From positions 1-17,268 of the forward strand of contig JAEWOZ010000028.1 in assembly GCA_023399505.1 (NCBI GenBank): a stretch of DNA of 17,268 nt, given 5' to 3'. Positions within the stretch are counted from its first letter, which is position 1, and each line of letters opens with the position of its first letter. The stretch is from Fusobacteriota bacterium. Its GTDB lineage: Bacteria; Fusobacteriota; Fusobacteriia; Bac17; JAEWOZ01. The notes beneath the pieces are model-generated. The model saw nothing but the letters and a program-made list of their open reading frames with translations. It did no database searches and was not told the origin of the DNA. The translations under genes and the position numbers were made by a program. Below are positions 1-9,064 of this stretch, one piece after another.

Positions 1-489
1 ATATAAATATTCTGATAACAAATACAAGCTATTTTTATAGTCTTGTATAGGGGCTTCGCTTGTTATTATTTTATTTATTATATTCTTATTAAATTGTGTT
101 AATTTTTTACTATTTAGTAAATAAGAATGTTTCTCATATAATTTAGCTATTTCAAATTTAAGGTCACCATATATTTCATCCCAAGATAGTCCTTTAACCT
201 CTTTTAATGTAAGAAATATAGTAGGATATTTGTTAAGATGCTTTTCAAATATATAGCTTTTTTCAATTTTTAATCCTTTAAAAAGCTCTCTATTATTTTC
301 ATTTATATCAAAATAATATTTTAACATAGAAAGATTAAGCGTCTTACCGAATCTTCTTGGTCTAGGTAAAATTATTACTTGATCTCCTCTATTAAATAGT
401 TCTTCTATGAATAGAGTCTTATCTACATAATAGTATCTATTTTGTATATAATCTTTAAAATCTGAATTTGATATTGTTGTCATTTTCAT
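1..489 (-). CDS. AAA-ATPase-like protein (PF09820-type), N-terminal part, runs off window
   Basis: The frame is open from ATG at 487-489 to the window edge, giving 163 codons; the C-terminal part is missing. The N-terminus reads YIQNRYYYVDKTLF, followed by VIILPRPRRFGKTLNLSML at about residues 38-56. This PRRFGKT loop is the Walker A-like signature of the AAA-ATPase-like family PF09820, whose members usually carry a PD-(D/E)XK-like nuclease domain (formerly DUF1703) at the C-terminus. That domain would lie outside the window. The family is abundant in gut anaerobes, often in many paralogous copies, and its cellular role is not established; a link to mobile DNA or defence is only a guess. The start is supported by a GGAGGA ribosome site just upstream (minus strand, about 499-508). 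A second ATG two codons downstream (481-483) is possible. The gene diverges from the antiporter at 753. Confidence 0.85.
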   Translation of the reverse strand, partial: MKMTTISNSDFKDYIQNRYYYVDKTLFIEELFNRGDQVIILPRPRRFGKTLNLSMLKYYFDINENNRELFKGLKIEKSYIFEKHLNKYPTIFLTLKEVKGLSWDEIYGDLKFEIAKLYEKHSYLLNSKKLTQFNKNIINKIITSEAPIQDYKNSLYLLSEYLY

Positions 490-524
490 AATCTCTTTCC
501 TCCTCTCTTTAATATTAAGTAAAA

Positions 525-538
525 TATTTTATCACATA
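525..538 (-). promoter_or_regulatory. Probable extended -10 promoter of the ATPase gene
   Basis: On the minus strand this reads TATGTGATAAAATA, containing TG-A-TAAAAT, an extended -10 element, 36 nt upstream of the ATG. No good -35 is visible, as is usual for extended -10 promoters. The identical 14-mer occurs in opposite orientation at 701-714 before the antiporter. Confidence 0.45.
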
Positions 539-700
539 TTAGAAAGGATATTTTATTAAAAGAATTTTATTCTTCTAATATTAATTTAGATAAAGTTTTC
601 GAAAAGTTCAAATATTTTTATATTTATAAAAGAAGTAAAAAGTTATATTGAAATATTTAAGATATATATTAGATATTATAAGACTAGATTTAATTATATC

Positions 701-714
701 TATGTGATAAAATA
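701..714 (+). promoter_or_regulatory. Probable extended -10 promoter of the antiporter gene
   Basis: TATGTGATAAAATA contains TG-A-TAAAAT with the -10 hexamer at 708-713, 39 nt before the ATG at 753. A weak -35 (TAGATT, 685-690) lies 17 bp upstream. The same 14-mer, inverted, serves the divergent gene at 525-538. Confidence 0.45.
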
Positions 715-752
715 CTTGCAAATAATTTTCAAATTTTAGTCTTGGAGTTTCA

Positions 753-2054
753 ATGATACAATATTTAAAAAGCATCTTCTTTTACAATCCTAATTATAGC
801 CTTGAAGACAAATTTAAGTATTGGAGAATAAGAATATTTTACTCTATTTATCTAGGATATGTCTTCTATTATCTCTCAAGAGGAAGCTTTAGAATATTAG
901 GTACTACTTTCACTCAAGACGGATTTTTATCTAAAGAAGAATTAGGTTTAATATTGAGCTCTTTTAGTATATTTTATGCTATAAGTAAGTTTACAAGTGG
1001 AATGTTAGCAGATATTTTCAATCCTCGTTATGTTATGTCAATAGGTCTATTTATAACAGGCTTAATAAACTTGTTTTTAGCTAATTCCTATAATTTTAGT
1101 ACTATCTTAATGTTATGGTCTTTAAATGGCTTCTTCCAAGGATTTGGATGGCCCCCTGTTTCTAAACTTTTAACAAGATGGTACTCAAAAAAAGAACGTG
1201 GTAGCTGGTGGGGAATGTGGAGCACATCTCATAATTTAGGCGATGCTTTGATACCTCAGATAATAACTATTGCTCTAAAATTAAATAACTTTAAATTAGG
1301 ATTTTATATTCCTGGAATTATTGCTGTCATATTTAGCATAGTACTATTTGAAAGAGTAAGGGAACATCCTAAAAGTGTAAATTTACCTGATGTAAGAGAA
1401 TATATGAATGATAATTCTGATTCTAAAAGTTTTAATAAAAAAGAGAATATTCCATTTTTATCCCTATTAGTAAAATATGTATTTACTAATGGATATGTCT
1501 GGTCGTTAATATTAGCGTCATTCTTCATATACTTAATAAGATTCTCATTACATCCTTGGATTACCTACTTTTTTGAAAATAAAGGATATGGAATTGCCTC
1601 TTCTATAGCTTTTCTAACACCTTTAGAAATAGGAGGATTTCTTGGAAGTCTCTTAGCAGGAAGAATTTCAGACAAAGTTTTTAAAGGAAAAAGAAGTTAT
1701 ACTAATATACTGTTCTGTTTAGGATTATTAGTAACTGTGTTGATATTTTGGAAACTTCCATACTCAAATCCTTTTTACGATAGTGCTATTATAAGTTTAA
1801 TAGGTTTCTTCATATATGGGCCTCAAATGCTAGTTGGAATAGCTATTGCAGAAGCTTCGCATAAAGAAGCCGTATCTACTTCAACAGGATTCGCAGGAAT
1901 GTGGTCATATTTTGCAGCTATCTTACCTAATTTGTATTGTCCTAAAATAGGTTGGAATATCTACTTTATCATATTAATAATTTACAGTATTGCAGCAATT
2001 GTATTCTTTTCACCATTAATTAGATTTGAATACAAGAAAAATAGGAAAAAATAA
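753..2054 (+). CDS. Organophosphate:phosphate antiporter (GlpT/UhpT/UhpC-type MFS)
   Basis: This 433-residue integral membrane protein of the major facilitator superfamily belongs to the organophosphate:Pi antiporter family, which exchanges glycerol-3-phosphate or hexose-6-phosphate for phosphate across the inner membrane. The hallmarks are the N-terminal WRIRIFYSIYLGYVFYYLSR block, GFFQGFGWPPVSKLLTRWY at about residues 126-144, and about twelve hydrophobic segments. The two substrate-phosphate arginines of GlpT (R45, R269) appear to be matched by R43 (YYLSR) and R263 (YLIRFSLHPW). The usual NxGGxLIP loop reads NLGDALIP, with Asp replacing the second Gly. Length is normal for the family (about 430-460). 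A GGAG at 744-747 supports the start. Substrate cannot be fixed from sequence; the sensor-type UhpC is a possible alternative, but no two-component genes are adjacent. The gene stands alone and ends in a hairpin shared with the convergent ankyrin gene. Confidence 0.9.
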   Translation: MIQYLKSIFFYNPNYSLEDKFKYWRIRIFYSIYLGYVFYYLSRGSFRILGTTFTQDGFLSKEELGLILSSFSIFYAISKFTSGMLADIFNPRYVMSIGLFITGLINLFLANSYNFSTILMLWSLNGFFQGFGWPPVSKLLTRWYSKKERGSWWGMWSTSHNLGDALIPQIITIALKLNNFKLGFYIPGIIAVIFSIVLFERVREHPKSVNLPDVREYMNDNSDSKSFNKKENIPFLSLLVKYVFTNGYVWSLILASFFIYLIRFSLHPWITYFFENKGYGIASSIAFLTPLEIGGFLGSLLAGRISDKVFKGKRSYTNILFCLGLLVTVLIFWKLPYSNPFYDSAIISLIGFFIYGPQMLVGIAIAEASHKEAVSTSTGFAGMWSYFAAILPNLYCPKIGWNIYFIILIIYSIAAIVFFSPLIRFEYKKNRKK

Positions 2055-2082
2055 AAGCTATAAAAAATAATCTATAGCTTTT
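2053..2082. terminator. Bidirectional terminator between antiporter and ankyrin A
   Basis: A perfect 10-bp stem, AAAAGCTATA (2053-2062) with TATAGCTTTT (2073-2082), overlaps the antiporter stop codon. A T-rich run follows on both strands, so it can terminate both convergent genes. Confidence 0.75.
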
Positions 2083-2096
2083 TAAAACAGTTTTTT

Positions 2097-3608
2097 CTAT
2101 CTTAAGTAGAAGTTTTTTATATTAGAGCAAGCATTTAAAAACCTCTCTTTGTATCCTTCCATTTTATCTGCCTTTTCTTCAACATATTTAACGAATATCT
2201 CTATTATGTTTGTCTTAAAGTTTTTTATTTCTATCTTATTTAAAATTTCTTTTAATTCAAATGATTTTATAATAGAATCTAATGAAGTTTTTGCTTTTGA
2301 AGTAAAATTATCTAGCAAGAAAAGATGAGATACATTTACAGTTTCTATTAAACTATCTATTGCTATATCTTTTAAGAAAGGATTAAATTTTAAAAATTGT
2401 TTGTAGATAAATATTAATATTTCTATATTTAAGTTACCATTATTATATAACAATAAATCTAATAGTTCCTTTCGCTCATTGTCGTTTATAAATAGGCTAA
2501 ATAAATGCTCTAAATGTATTGGATCTTTGCCAATGAAAGGATCGTTAATAATATCAGCTCCTTTTTCTAGTAATAATTTTATTACATCTGTACGATGCTG
2601 ATATAAAGCCCATAAAAGTGCTGTATATCCTTTATTATCCTTATCATTAACATTAGCACCATGTGCTAGTAATAATTCTACTATATCTACAAGACCATAA
2701 GTAGATGCTCTTATTAATATTGTATACTCATCACTCTCTTTCTTATAGTTAACATTAGTTCCTGACTCTATTAATAATTTTACAACCTCTATATAGCCTT
2801 TATTAAAGGCATCTGTCAATGCTGTTTCTCCATAAACGCTTATATCGTTAACAGTAGCCCCTTTTTCTAATAGTAATTTTGCTATTTCTATATGACCTCT
2901 TGTTGAGGCCTTCATTAATGCTGTACAACTACTCTTATCCTTCTCATTGACTTTAGCTCCATTTTCCAATAACGATCTTACTATGTCTATATTTCCTTCT
3001 GAAGAAGCTCTTGTTAGTGCTGTATCGTTATTATTATTTTTATGATTAACGTTGGCTCCTTTTTCTAGTAACAACCTTACTACATCGGTATGGCCTTTTA
3101 TAGAAGCATTCATTAATGCTGTAAATCCATTATTATTTTTATAATTAATATCAGCTCCTTTTTCTAATAAATCTAATACTTTATCTTTCTCCCCTCTAGT
3201 AGCTGCAAGAATTAAAGCATAACATCTCTCTACATATATTTTGGGTATTTTTCCTATTTCCAAATAATTGAATAACAATTTTACTATTTCATTATATTTT
3301 CCTTTGTGAGCTTCCATAGAAGCTGTGTAACCATGATTATTTACCTCATCAACATTAGCTCTTCTTTCTAATAGCAATCTTACTATATCTACATATCCTT
3401 TTCTGCTTGCTATAATTAATGCTGTATCTCCTTCATTATTTTTATAATTAATATCTGCCCCTATATCTAATAAAGCTATTAACTTATCTTTATTTCCTTC
3501 AGAAGCTTCTATAATCAACTCTGTATTAATGTCTTTATAAACATTATGCAAATAAATACTTTTATTACAATTATTAATCATTAAAACTAATATTATAATT
3601 ATTTTCAT
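2097..3608 (-). CDS. Ankyrin-repeat lipoprotein A
   Basis: This predicted lipoprotein of 503 residues starts MKIIIILVLMINNC-NKSI: a very short hydrophobic signal with Cys at position 14, a loose lipobox that spirochaetes would tolerate. About ten 33-residue ankyrin repeats follow (about residues 28-355), for example DTALIIASRKGYVDIVRLLL. Repeats 1-2 and 4-5 resemble each other (INYKNNEG/INYKNNNG), which suggests internal block duplication; the third repeat is degenerate. The last 150 residues are helical and non-ankyrin, with no family I recognise. Ankyrin repeats bind proteins; the partner is unknown. The protein is expected to be membrane-anchored outside the cytoplasm if the signal works. 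A clear AAGGAG ribosome site precedes the ATG, and a possible -10 (TAAAAT) lies at 3635-3640. Its 3' hairpin is shared with the convergent antiporter. Confidence 0.85.
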   Translation of the reverse strand: MKIIIILVLMINNCNKSIYLHNVYKDINTELIIEASEGNKDKLIALLDIGADINYKNNEGDTALIIASRKGYVDIVRLLLERRANVDEVNNHGYTASMEAHKGKYNEIVKLLFNYLEIGKIPKIYVERCYALILAATRGEKDKVLDLLEKGADINYKNNNGFTALMNASIKGHTDVVRLLLEKGANVNHKNNNNDTALTRASSEGNIDIVRSLLENGAKVNEKDKSSCTALMKASTRGHIEIAKLLLEKGATVNDISVYGETALTDAFNKGYIEVVKLLIESGTNVNYKKESDEYTILIRASTYGLVDIVELLLAHGANVNDKDNKGYTALLWALYQHRTDVIKLLLEKGADIINDPFIGKDPIHLEHLFSLFINDNERKELLDLLLYNNGNLNIEILIFIYKQFLKFNPFLKDIAIDSLIETVNVSHLFLLDNFTSKAKTSLDSIIKSFELKEILNKIEIKNFKTNIIEIFVKYVEEKADKMEGYKERFLNACSNIKNFYLR

Positions 3609-3730
3609 TGCTGCTCTCCTTCTCTTTTAGCTAGATTTTATTCACTAATTTTTCTTATAGCGATTTTTAATTATTATTTTTAAGTTTTTTACCTTTATAA
3701 TATAAATAAACCCAAAATAGATTGTTAAAA

Positions 3731-3866
3731 ACAAAAAGGCTATAGAAAATACTTATAGCTTTTTAATACTCAATTTGATATCTTACCAAATCCTTTAAAT
3801 TCATTCTCAAAATATATTTTATAATAGCCATCTTTTCCTCCCATTTTAAAATCTTACTCACTTAAA
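3731..3866 (-). pseudogene. truB 3'-end relic
   Basis: The minus strand here encodes a second copy of the last codons of TruB. Positions 3740-3850 align without gaps to 8170-8280 (36 sense codons plus stop): by hand count 92 of 111 bases match. The peptide GGKDGYYKIYFENEFKGFG corresponds to GGKDGYYKIYFEEEFKGFG in intact TruB. A Gly codon (GGA) has become TGA at 3770-3772, and the original TAG stop is still present at 3740-3742. Similarity continues with small indels to about 3866 and may reach about 3905, close to the stop of the giant ankyrin gene. Ten of the 17 changed codons are synonymous, so much of the divergence arose while the copy was still a functional truB. There is no start or catalytic domain, so it cannot be active. 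Confidence 0.85.
3734..3764 (-). terminator. Terminator behind the giant ankyrin gene (copied from truB)
   Basis: An 11-bp stem with one G-U pair, AAAAGGCTATA (3734-3744) against TATAGCTTTTT (3754-3764), is followed on the minus strand by a T-rich run. It is the counterpart of the truB terminator at 8164-8194 and came with the truB relic; it now probably terminates the giant ankyrin transcript. Confidence 0.65.
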
Positions 3867-3919
3867 TTTTTCATATTTTACCATATCATAGCTTATAATC
3901 TTTAAGTATTTTTCATATT

Positions 3920-6900
3920 TCAAGAATGGATATCAATACCTGCTTCATCTAATAATTTCATTAATTTTTCTAATTTTTCCTCTTCAATTTTTGGATAAAT
4001 TTTTGCTGAATTTAGCAGTAAATCTTTAATAAAATAGCTTCTGTTTATAATGGCTTTTATTATTTCTATATAACCTCTTTCCAATGCTTTTAATAAAGTA
4101 AGCCAATCTACATTAGATAAATAAGCACCAAAAACTTCTTTTTTCCTCATGTGAACAACTAACTTTTCATCTCTTTCTAACAATGATTTTAAAGAATTGA
4201 TTGTATCTATGTCATCTGCATTTATAGCTTTGATAATTAGCTCGGAAATAAACTGTTCCTTAGGATATCTCTTATAATAATCTTTAGAAATTAATTCGTC
4301 ATAATTAAAAACTAAATCAGATACTTCCTTTGATAATAAGAGTTTGATTATTGATGAATAATTATCTCCTTTTGTCTCATTTAAAGCTTGAAGAACATTT
4401 TTTGGATTTGATTCTAGTATTAATTTCAATACTTCTAGATGACTTTGAGAGGCTGCATAAGTGAGAGCTGTATAATTATTCACATCATCATGAGCATCAA
4501 CATCAGCGCCATATTTTAATAAAATTTCAACAACTTCTAAATGGCCATTAAAAGAAGCAGCCATTAAAGCTGTCCAACCTGAAGGGGCTTTGTTATCCCA
4601 AGCTTTTCTACCTCTGTTTATATAAGGAAGATAATGACCGTAGTTTTTAAATCTCTCATTATTCAAAAAATCTTGATAGGGTGCATTTACTTCAGACCCC
4701 ATTTCAAGAAGTAGCTTTACTATTTCAAATTTCCCCTTTTCAGCAGCTATAATTAAAGGGGGCTCATTATAATAATCTTTATTAAAATTAATCTTAACTC
4801 CTTGATCCAATAGTAATTTTACTATTTCAATGTGTCCAAGTTTACATGCAAGATTTAAACAGCTAAAATCTCTATTATTTTTGTCTTTTTCAAATTTAGG
4901 GGTATATGTAATATTCAAATTAACATCTTTAGATAATAGCCATTTTAGTACTTTTGTCTTACTTTTTTTAATTGCTTTATGAATAAGATATCTCTTTGGA
5001 TAGTCTTTACTAATAGGTCGATTAACATTGCCTAAAAATTTTATAATTATTTCTAAAAGTTCCAGGTCCTCTTTTTCAATTCCTATCTTAGATAATGCAT
5101 ATAAATACTCATCAATATAATTTTTTTCTACTAAATTTTTTTCTAAGGACATCTCTATTATCTCTGAATAACCTCTTTTTGCAGCCTCGAAAAATGATCG
5201 AATATAAATAGGAAAATCCTCGTTTTGAACTCCCCTTTCAATTAAAGTTTTCTGTACTTTATCCAAATTCTCTTCATCATATGGTGATAAGATAATATTT
5301 CCTCTATTTTTACTTAAGATTTTACTAGCTATTTCTCTATATTCTAAATTTATGGCCATATCAAAGGCAGTTTCTCCATTTTTGTTTCTTAAGTAAACTT
5401 TAATGTCGTCTCTTGTTAAAATCAAATTAACTGCCTCTAAATTATGATACAGAGCCAGCATTAAAGGAGTATCGTTATTTTCAAAAAGTAAATTTACATT
5501 TACTCTTTTATCCTTAACCAATATTTTTATAGATTCTAAATTATCCGATAATATTGCTTCTACTAAAGGAGTAAGCCCGTTTCCTTTATGGGCATTCACA
5601 TCTATCTGATCTACTCTTAATATTTTATCTAAAATTAAAGGAGAAGCTACAGCATAATGTAAAGATGTTTTACCTTCTTTAGAATATCCATTAAATATCT
5701 CTTTATCATTAATACCCAAATTTGATTTGACATCACCTTGCTTTATAAGAGAGTGAAGTTCCTCTAAATTAAAAGTATTTTTAATTTCATTACTTTCTAG
5801 TATTTTGAGCAGATATTGAGCTATATAATTATCTTTTGAAATGTAAGAAAATATACCATTACCTAAAGTTGCATCTTTCCTTAAAAGAATTTTTATTATA
5901 CTTAAATGTGATGTATTTTCTATTTCTTGGTATTCTTTCATTTCAGAATTTGTTAAAGAAGATAAAATAATTTGAACTAAAGATTCATTTTTGTTATTTT
6001 TGATATGCAAATCTATATTCTTTAAATTAATTAATTTATTAACTATTTCATAGTCACCTTTTAAACATGCTATTGAAAGTGCATTATGACCATCTTTATT
6101 TTTTAAATTTATATCTTCTAATACCTTATTTGATTTTAAAATTTTATCAATAAGCTTTATTTTATCTGCTTGCTTAATTGAATTTGTTTTAATTAGATGA
6201 ATTAGAGGTGTATTGTCTTCTTTATCTTTAAGATTAGTTTGACTAGAATCTTTTTCTAGTATTTTTTCAAATAATTTTACTTTTCCGTATAACGCAGCAT
6301 AATGTATTGCACTAAGACCCTCATCTCCATAAGTTAATTTTAAATTTAATTCGTCTTCCTCTAAGATTTTTAAAGCAATAGTATCTTGATTCTCTTTTAT
6401 TAATTTTAAAAAATGGAAGGTCTTTTTCAATATTAAATCATCATCTTCAAAATTATTTTTTAGAAACATTCTATATTCGTCGAGAGCTCCTTTATAAAGA
6501 TAATATTGAGATTTTTCATCTTTGTTTAAATTCTTTATATCATCCTCATTTACTATATTCTCATATTCTATTTTCAAAATGTTATTATTATAATCTAAAG
6601 CATTTTTAAATTCATTATCCTTGTGTTCAAAATATTTAATAATATCTATTTTTGTGTTATCTCTTTTTAAAATATCTAAAATACTTAAAATTAAATTGTT
6701 AAACTCATTCAAAACAGCTAAAATAAGAAAACTTTGATTTTTTTCATTTATTTCAAAAAGATTGAATAGTTTATCTCTATTTTTTAAATTTTTTAATTTA
6801 TTAAAAAAACAATTTAGCCAATCGAGATTTTTATTTTCAAATGCCTTAAATATTAAAACAGAATTATATTTTTGAACAGTAGGGCTCAAATATTTTTCAT

Positions 6901-8059
6901 AATATATCTTTTCCTGATCTATAAAAGAATCAAGCCATATTAAAAAATTTTCTAGTAATGAAATTTTTTCAAATGCTAAGTTCATTGTACATTTAACTAA
7001 AACTTTAAAGATTTCTTCATTTTTATCTTCAGAATTCAACTTAAAAAATTCATAAACTTCATCTAATTTATTATTTTCCAAGTTATATATCATTTTAAAA
7101 ATAAATTCGCAACAAAGATGAATATCAAAACTAATTTCCTTTAAATTTTTTATTTCTTTAAATAAGCTAAGAATATTTTTATCGAATTTTTCTAATAAAT
7201 AAACAAAAGTTTTCTGGTTGTTAATATCCTTAATATTTAAATCTACTTTCTCTTTTAATAAAAGATATACTAATTTATGATTTCTTTTTTCAATAGCATA
7301 CATTAAAGCTGTTTTACCAAATTCATCTTGAGCATTTAGGTCCAAAGATTCTTCTGTTCTTGATAAAATTAAAGAAAGAACATTATCGAAATCTTCTTTT
7401 AAAATAGCATAGATTAAGGCTGGGTAACCTCTACAGTCTTTAATATTTAAATTTAATTTTTTATTACCGAGTAATTCTTTTATTATTTTCTCTTTTGAAT
7501 CTCTATCTATATTACTATTAATAGCTAAAATTAAAGGTGTCTCCCCTAGCATATTTTGTTTATTAATGATATACGAATTTTTCTTTAATATTTTATTTAC
7601 AATATAAGAATCTCCTTTACGAATGGCCAGCATTAAAACATTATCAGCATTCATTCCATATTGGCTATTTACATCGGCTCCCTTTCTTATTAAAATATCT
7701 ATTATTTCATCTCTATCTATACTATCTTCTGCTTCCAATATAGATACTACTAAAGATGTCTGATTTTTTTCGTTTAATGCATCTATATTTATACTTTTTT
7801 TACTTAATAATATTTTTAACACTTCTAAGCTATTATGTTTAGCTGCTAATGTTAGACTTGTTTCTCCTTCTTGATTTATCAATGTGTTTAAATTTATACT
7901 TTTATTTTCTTTTTTTTCTAAGAATTCATTTAATTCTTCGTCTTCATCTTTTTTTATATATTCCCAATATTCGTGTTCTATTTTATTTTTTAAAGTTAAA
8001 TCTTTTATGCTTTTGTTACAGTTAAGTATAATAAGGATTAAACTAATAAATTTTGCCAT
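3920..8059 (-). CDS. Giant ankyrin-repeat lipoprotein (about 1,379 aa)
   Basis: I place the start at the ATG at 8057-8059, giving 1,379 residues, because it has AAGAGG five bases upstream and then encodes MAKFISLILIILNC-NKSI, a short lipoprotein signal with Cys at 14. The upstream in-frame ATG (8090-8092) would put 11 polar residues before the signal. Ankyrin repeats come in blocks: about six near the N-terminus (about residues 60-290, KTALMYAIEKRNHKLVYLLL), a long Asn/Lys-rich helical stretch with few clear repeats (about 300-550), then scattered repeats to about residue 1215, including the best-conserved pair WTALMAASFNGHLEVVEILL and PLIIAAEKGKFEIVKLLL. The last 170 residues are degenerate helical pairs. 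No enzyme domain or transmembrane segment is seen, so it is probably an extended solenoid that binds partners outside the cytoplasm. It sits between truB and the truB relic, with its own promoter, and is an apparent insertion. Confidence 0.85.
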   Translation of the reverse strand: MAKFISLILIILNCNKSIKDLTLKNKIEHEYWEYIKKDEDEELNEFLEKKENKSINLNTLINQEGETSLTLAAKHNSLEVLKILLSKKSINIDALNEKNQTSLVVSILEAEDSIDRDEIIDILIRKGADVNSQYGMNADNVLMLAIRKGDSYIVNKILKKNSYIINKQNMLGETPLILAINSNIDRDSKEKIIKELLGNKKLNLNIKDCRGYPALIYAILKEDFDNVLSLILSRTEESLDLNAQDEFGKTALMYAIEKRNHKLVYLLLKEKVDLNIKDINNQKTFVYLLEKFDKNILSLFKEIKNLKEISFDIHLCCEFIFKMIYNLENNKLDEVYEFFKLNSEDKNEEIFKVLVKCTMNLAFEKISLLENFLIWLDSFIDQEKIYYEKYLSPTVQKYNSVLIFKAFENKNLDWLNCFFNKLKNLKNRDKLFNLFEINEKNQSFLILAVLNEFNNLILSILDILKRDNTKIDIIKYFEHKDNEFKNALDYNNNILKIEYENIVNEDDIKNLNKDEKSQYYLYKGALDEYRMFLKNNFEDDDLILKKTFHFLKLIKENQDTIALKILEEDELNLKLTYGDEGLSAIHYAALYGKVKLFEKILEKDSSQTNLKDKEDNTPLIHLIKTNSIKQADKIKLIDKILKSNKVLEDINLKNKDGHNALSIACLKGDYEIVNKLINLKNIDLHIKNNKNESLVQIILSSLTNSEMKEYQEIENTSHLSIIKILLRKDATLGNGIFSYISKDNYIAQYLLKILESNEIKNTFNLEELHSLIKQGDVKSNLGINDKEIFNGYSKEGKTSLHYAVASPLILDKILRVDQIDVNAHKGNGLTPLVEAILSDNLESIKILVKDKRVNVNLLFENNDTPLMLALYHNLEAVNLILTRDDIKVYLRNKNGETAFDMAINLEYREIASKILSKNRGNIILSPYDEENLDKVQKTLIERGVQNEDFPIYIRSFFEAAKRGYSEIIEMSLEKNLVEKNYIDEYLYALSKIGIEKEDLELLEIIIKFLGNVNRPISKDYPKRYLIHKAIKKSKTKVLKWLLSKDVNLNITYTPKFEKDKNNRDFSCLNLACKLGHIEIVKLLLDQGVKINFNKDYYNEPPLIIAAEKGKFEIVKLLLEMGSEVNAPYQDFLNNERFKNYGHYLPYINRGRKAWDNKAPSGWTALMAASFNGHLEVVEILLKYGADVDAHDDVNNYTALTYAASQSHLEVLKLILESNPKNVLQALNETKGDNYSSIIKLLLSKEVSDLVFNYDELISKDYYKRYPKEQFISELIIKAINADDIDTINSLKSLLERDEKLVVHMRKKEVFGAYLSNVDWLTLLKALERGYIEIIKAIINRSYFIKDLLLNSAKIYPKIEEEKLEKLMKLLDEAGIDIHS

Positions 8060-8120
8060 TTGAACCTCTTTACTTGTTTGAACAAGCTCCATAAAATAAA
8101 TTTTTGTACCCTTTGATAAA

Positions 8121-8149
8121 ATGTTAGCACCTATGGAATAAAATGTAAA
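8121..8149 (-). promoter_or_regulatory. Promoter of the giant ankyrin gene
   Basis: The minus strand has -35 TTTACA (8144-8149), a 17-bp spacer and an extended -10, TGC-TAACAT (TAACAT at 8121-8126), about 62 nt before the chosen start codon. It lies just downstream of truB, so the ankyrin gene can be transcribed independently. Confidence 0.55.
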
Positions 8150-8163
8150 ATTTTGAAAAAGAA

Positions 8164-8194
8164 AAAAGGCTATAAAAAATATTTATAACCTTTT
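8164..8194 (-). terminator. truB terminator overlapping its stop codon
   Basis: An 11-bp stem, AAAAGGCTATA (8164-8174) with TATAACCTTTT (8184-8194) and one G-U pair, is followed on the minus strand by a T-rich run. The stem lies within the last eight codons and the TAG stop of truB. Confidence 0.7.
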
Positions 8195-9030
8195 AATATT
8201 CCATTTGATACTTTACCGAACCCTTTAAATTCTTCTTCGAAGTATATTTTATAATAACCATCTTTTCCGCCCAATTCAAAAGCTAGTCCATTTTTAAATA
8301 CAATATATTCTTCTTCATTTTCTAAATTAAGAGCTGGATAATTGAAGATACTTTCTACATTTCTAATGAAACTTAAATCTTCTTTTTGTACCATTTCTTC
8401 TATTTCTTTAAGAGTGAAAGCATCATCAACAGTAAATGAATCTATATATGTTCTTCTTATAGAAACAGTTGTTGCATAAGTTCCTAGCCTTCTTCCTATA
8501 TCTTTAACTAAACTTCTTATATAAGTTCCTTTAGAAACTTTTGTTGTGAAAAAAATATAGTTTTCTTTTATTTTATCCAATTTAATGTATTCTATATTTA
8601 TTTCTCTAGGATCAATGGAAAATTCTATATCCTTATTTGCAAGGTCATATGCTCTTTCACCTTCAATTTTTATAGCTGAATACTTTGGAGGTATCTGAAG
8701 TTGTTTACCTTCAAATATCTTTAAAATTTCTTTTATTTGTGATTCTTCAGCGATATGTTGAGATCTATTTATTACTCTTCCTGCTAGATCATCTGTATCT
8801 GTTTCACATCCTAGAATCATACATACTTCATATATTTTATTCATAGATTCAAGCATTGAAGCTACTTTTGTTCCTCTATTTAATAAAATTAACAAAAGCC
8901 CACCCGCTTGAGGATCTAAAGTTCCAGTATGGCCTATTCTTTTTATTTTTAATAGCTTTTTAAGAACTCTTATTACATCATAAGAAGAATATCCCAAAGG
9001 CTTATCTATTAATATTAATCCATCTTTCAT
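8170..9030 (-). CDS. truB: tRNA pseudouridine(55) synthase TruB
   Basis: TruB converts U55 to pseudouridine in the T-loop of tRNAs in the cytoplasm. The 286-residue product has the expected length for a short bacterial TruB. The catalytic block GHTGTLDPQAGGLL lies at residues 33-46, with Asp39 as the nucleophile; the family motifs IPPKYSAIKIEGERAY and SKGTYIRSLVKDIGRRL follow. The C-terminus is a short PUA-like region ending GYKYFL. The ATG at 9028-9030 is preceded by AAGGAAG with eight bases of spacing. folD lies upstream on the same strand but is separated by a terminator, so truB is probably transcribed alone from the -10 at 9065-9070. Its last codons are duplicated downstream at 3731-3866, on the far side of the giant ankyrin gene. 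Confidence 0.96.
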   Translation of the reverse strand: MKDGLILIDKPLGYSSYDVIRVLKKLLKIKRIGHTGTLDPQAGGLLLILLNRGTKVASMLESMNKIYEVCMILGCETDTDDLAGRVINRSQHIAEESQIKEILKIFEGKQLQIPPKYSAIKIEGERAYDLANKDIEFSIDPREINIEYIKLDKIKENYIFFTTKVSKGTYIRSLVKDIGRRLGTYATTVSIRRTYIDSFTVDDAFTLKEIEEMVQKEDLSFIRNVESIFNYPALNLENEEEYIVFKNGLAFELGGKDGYYKIYFEEEFKGFGKVSNGILKGYKYFL

Positions 9031-9064
9031 TTAAAAATCTTCCTTATTTCTATTTTCTTCTATT

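Noticed and set aside
1304..1528. Minus-strand open frame inside the antiporter gene
   Set aside because: It lies wholly within a well-supported conserved gene on the other strand and has no family features.
8057..8092. Start of the giant ankyrin gene at the ATG at 8090-8092
   Set aside because: The ATG at 8057-8059 has a better ribosome site and gives a lipoprotein signal with Cys at 14, like the neighbours.
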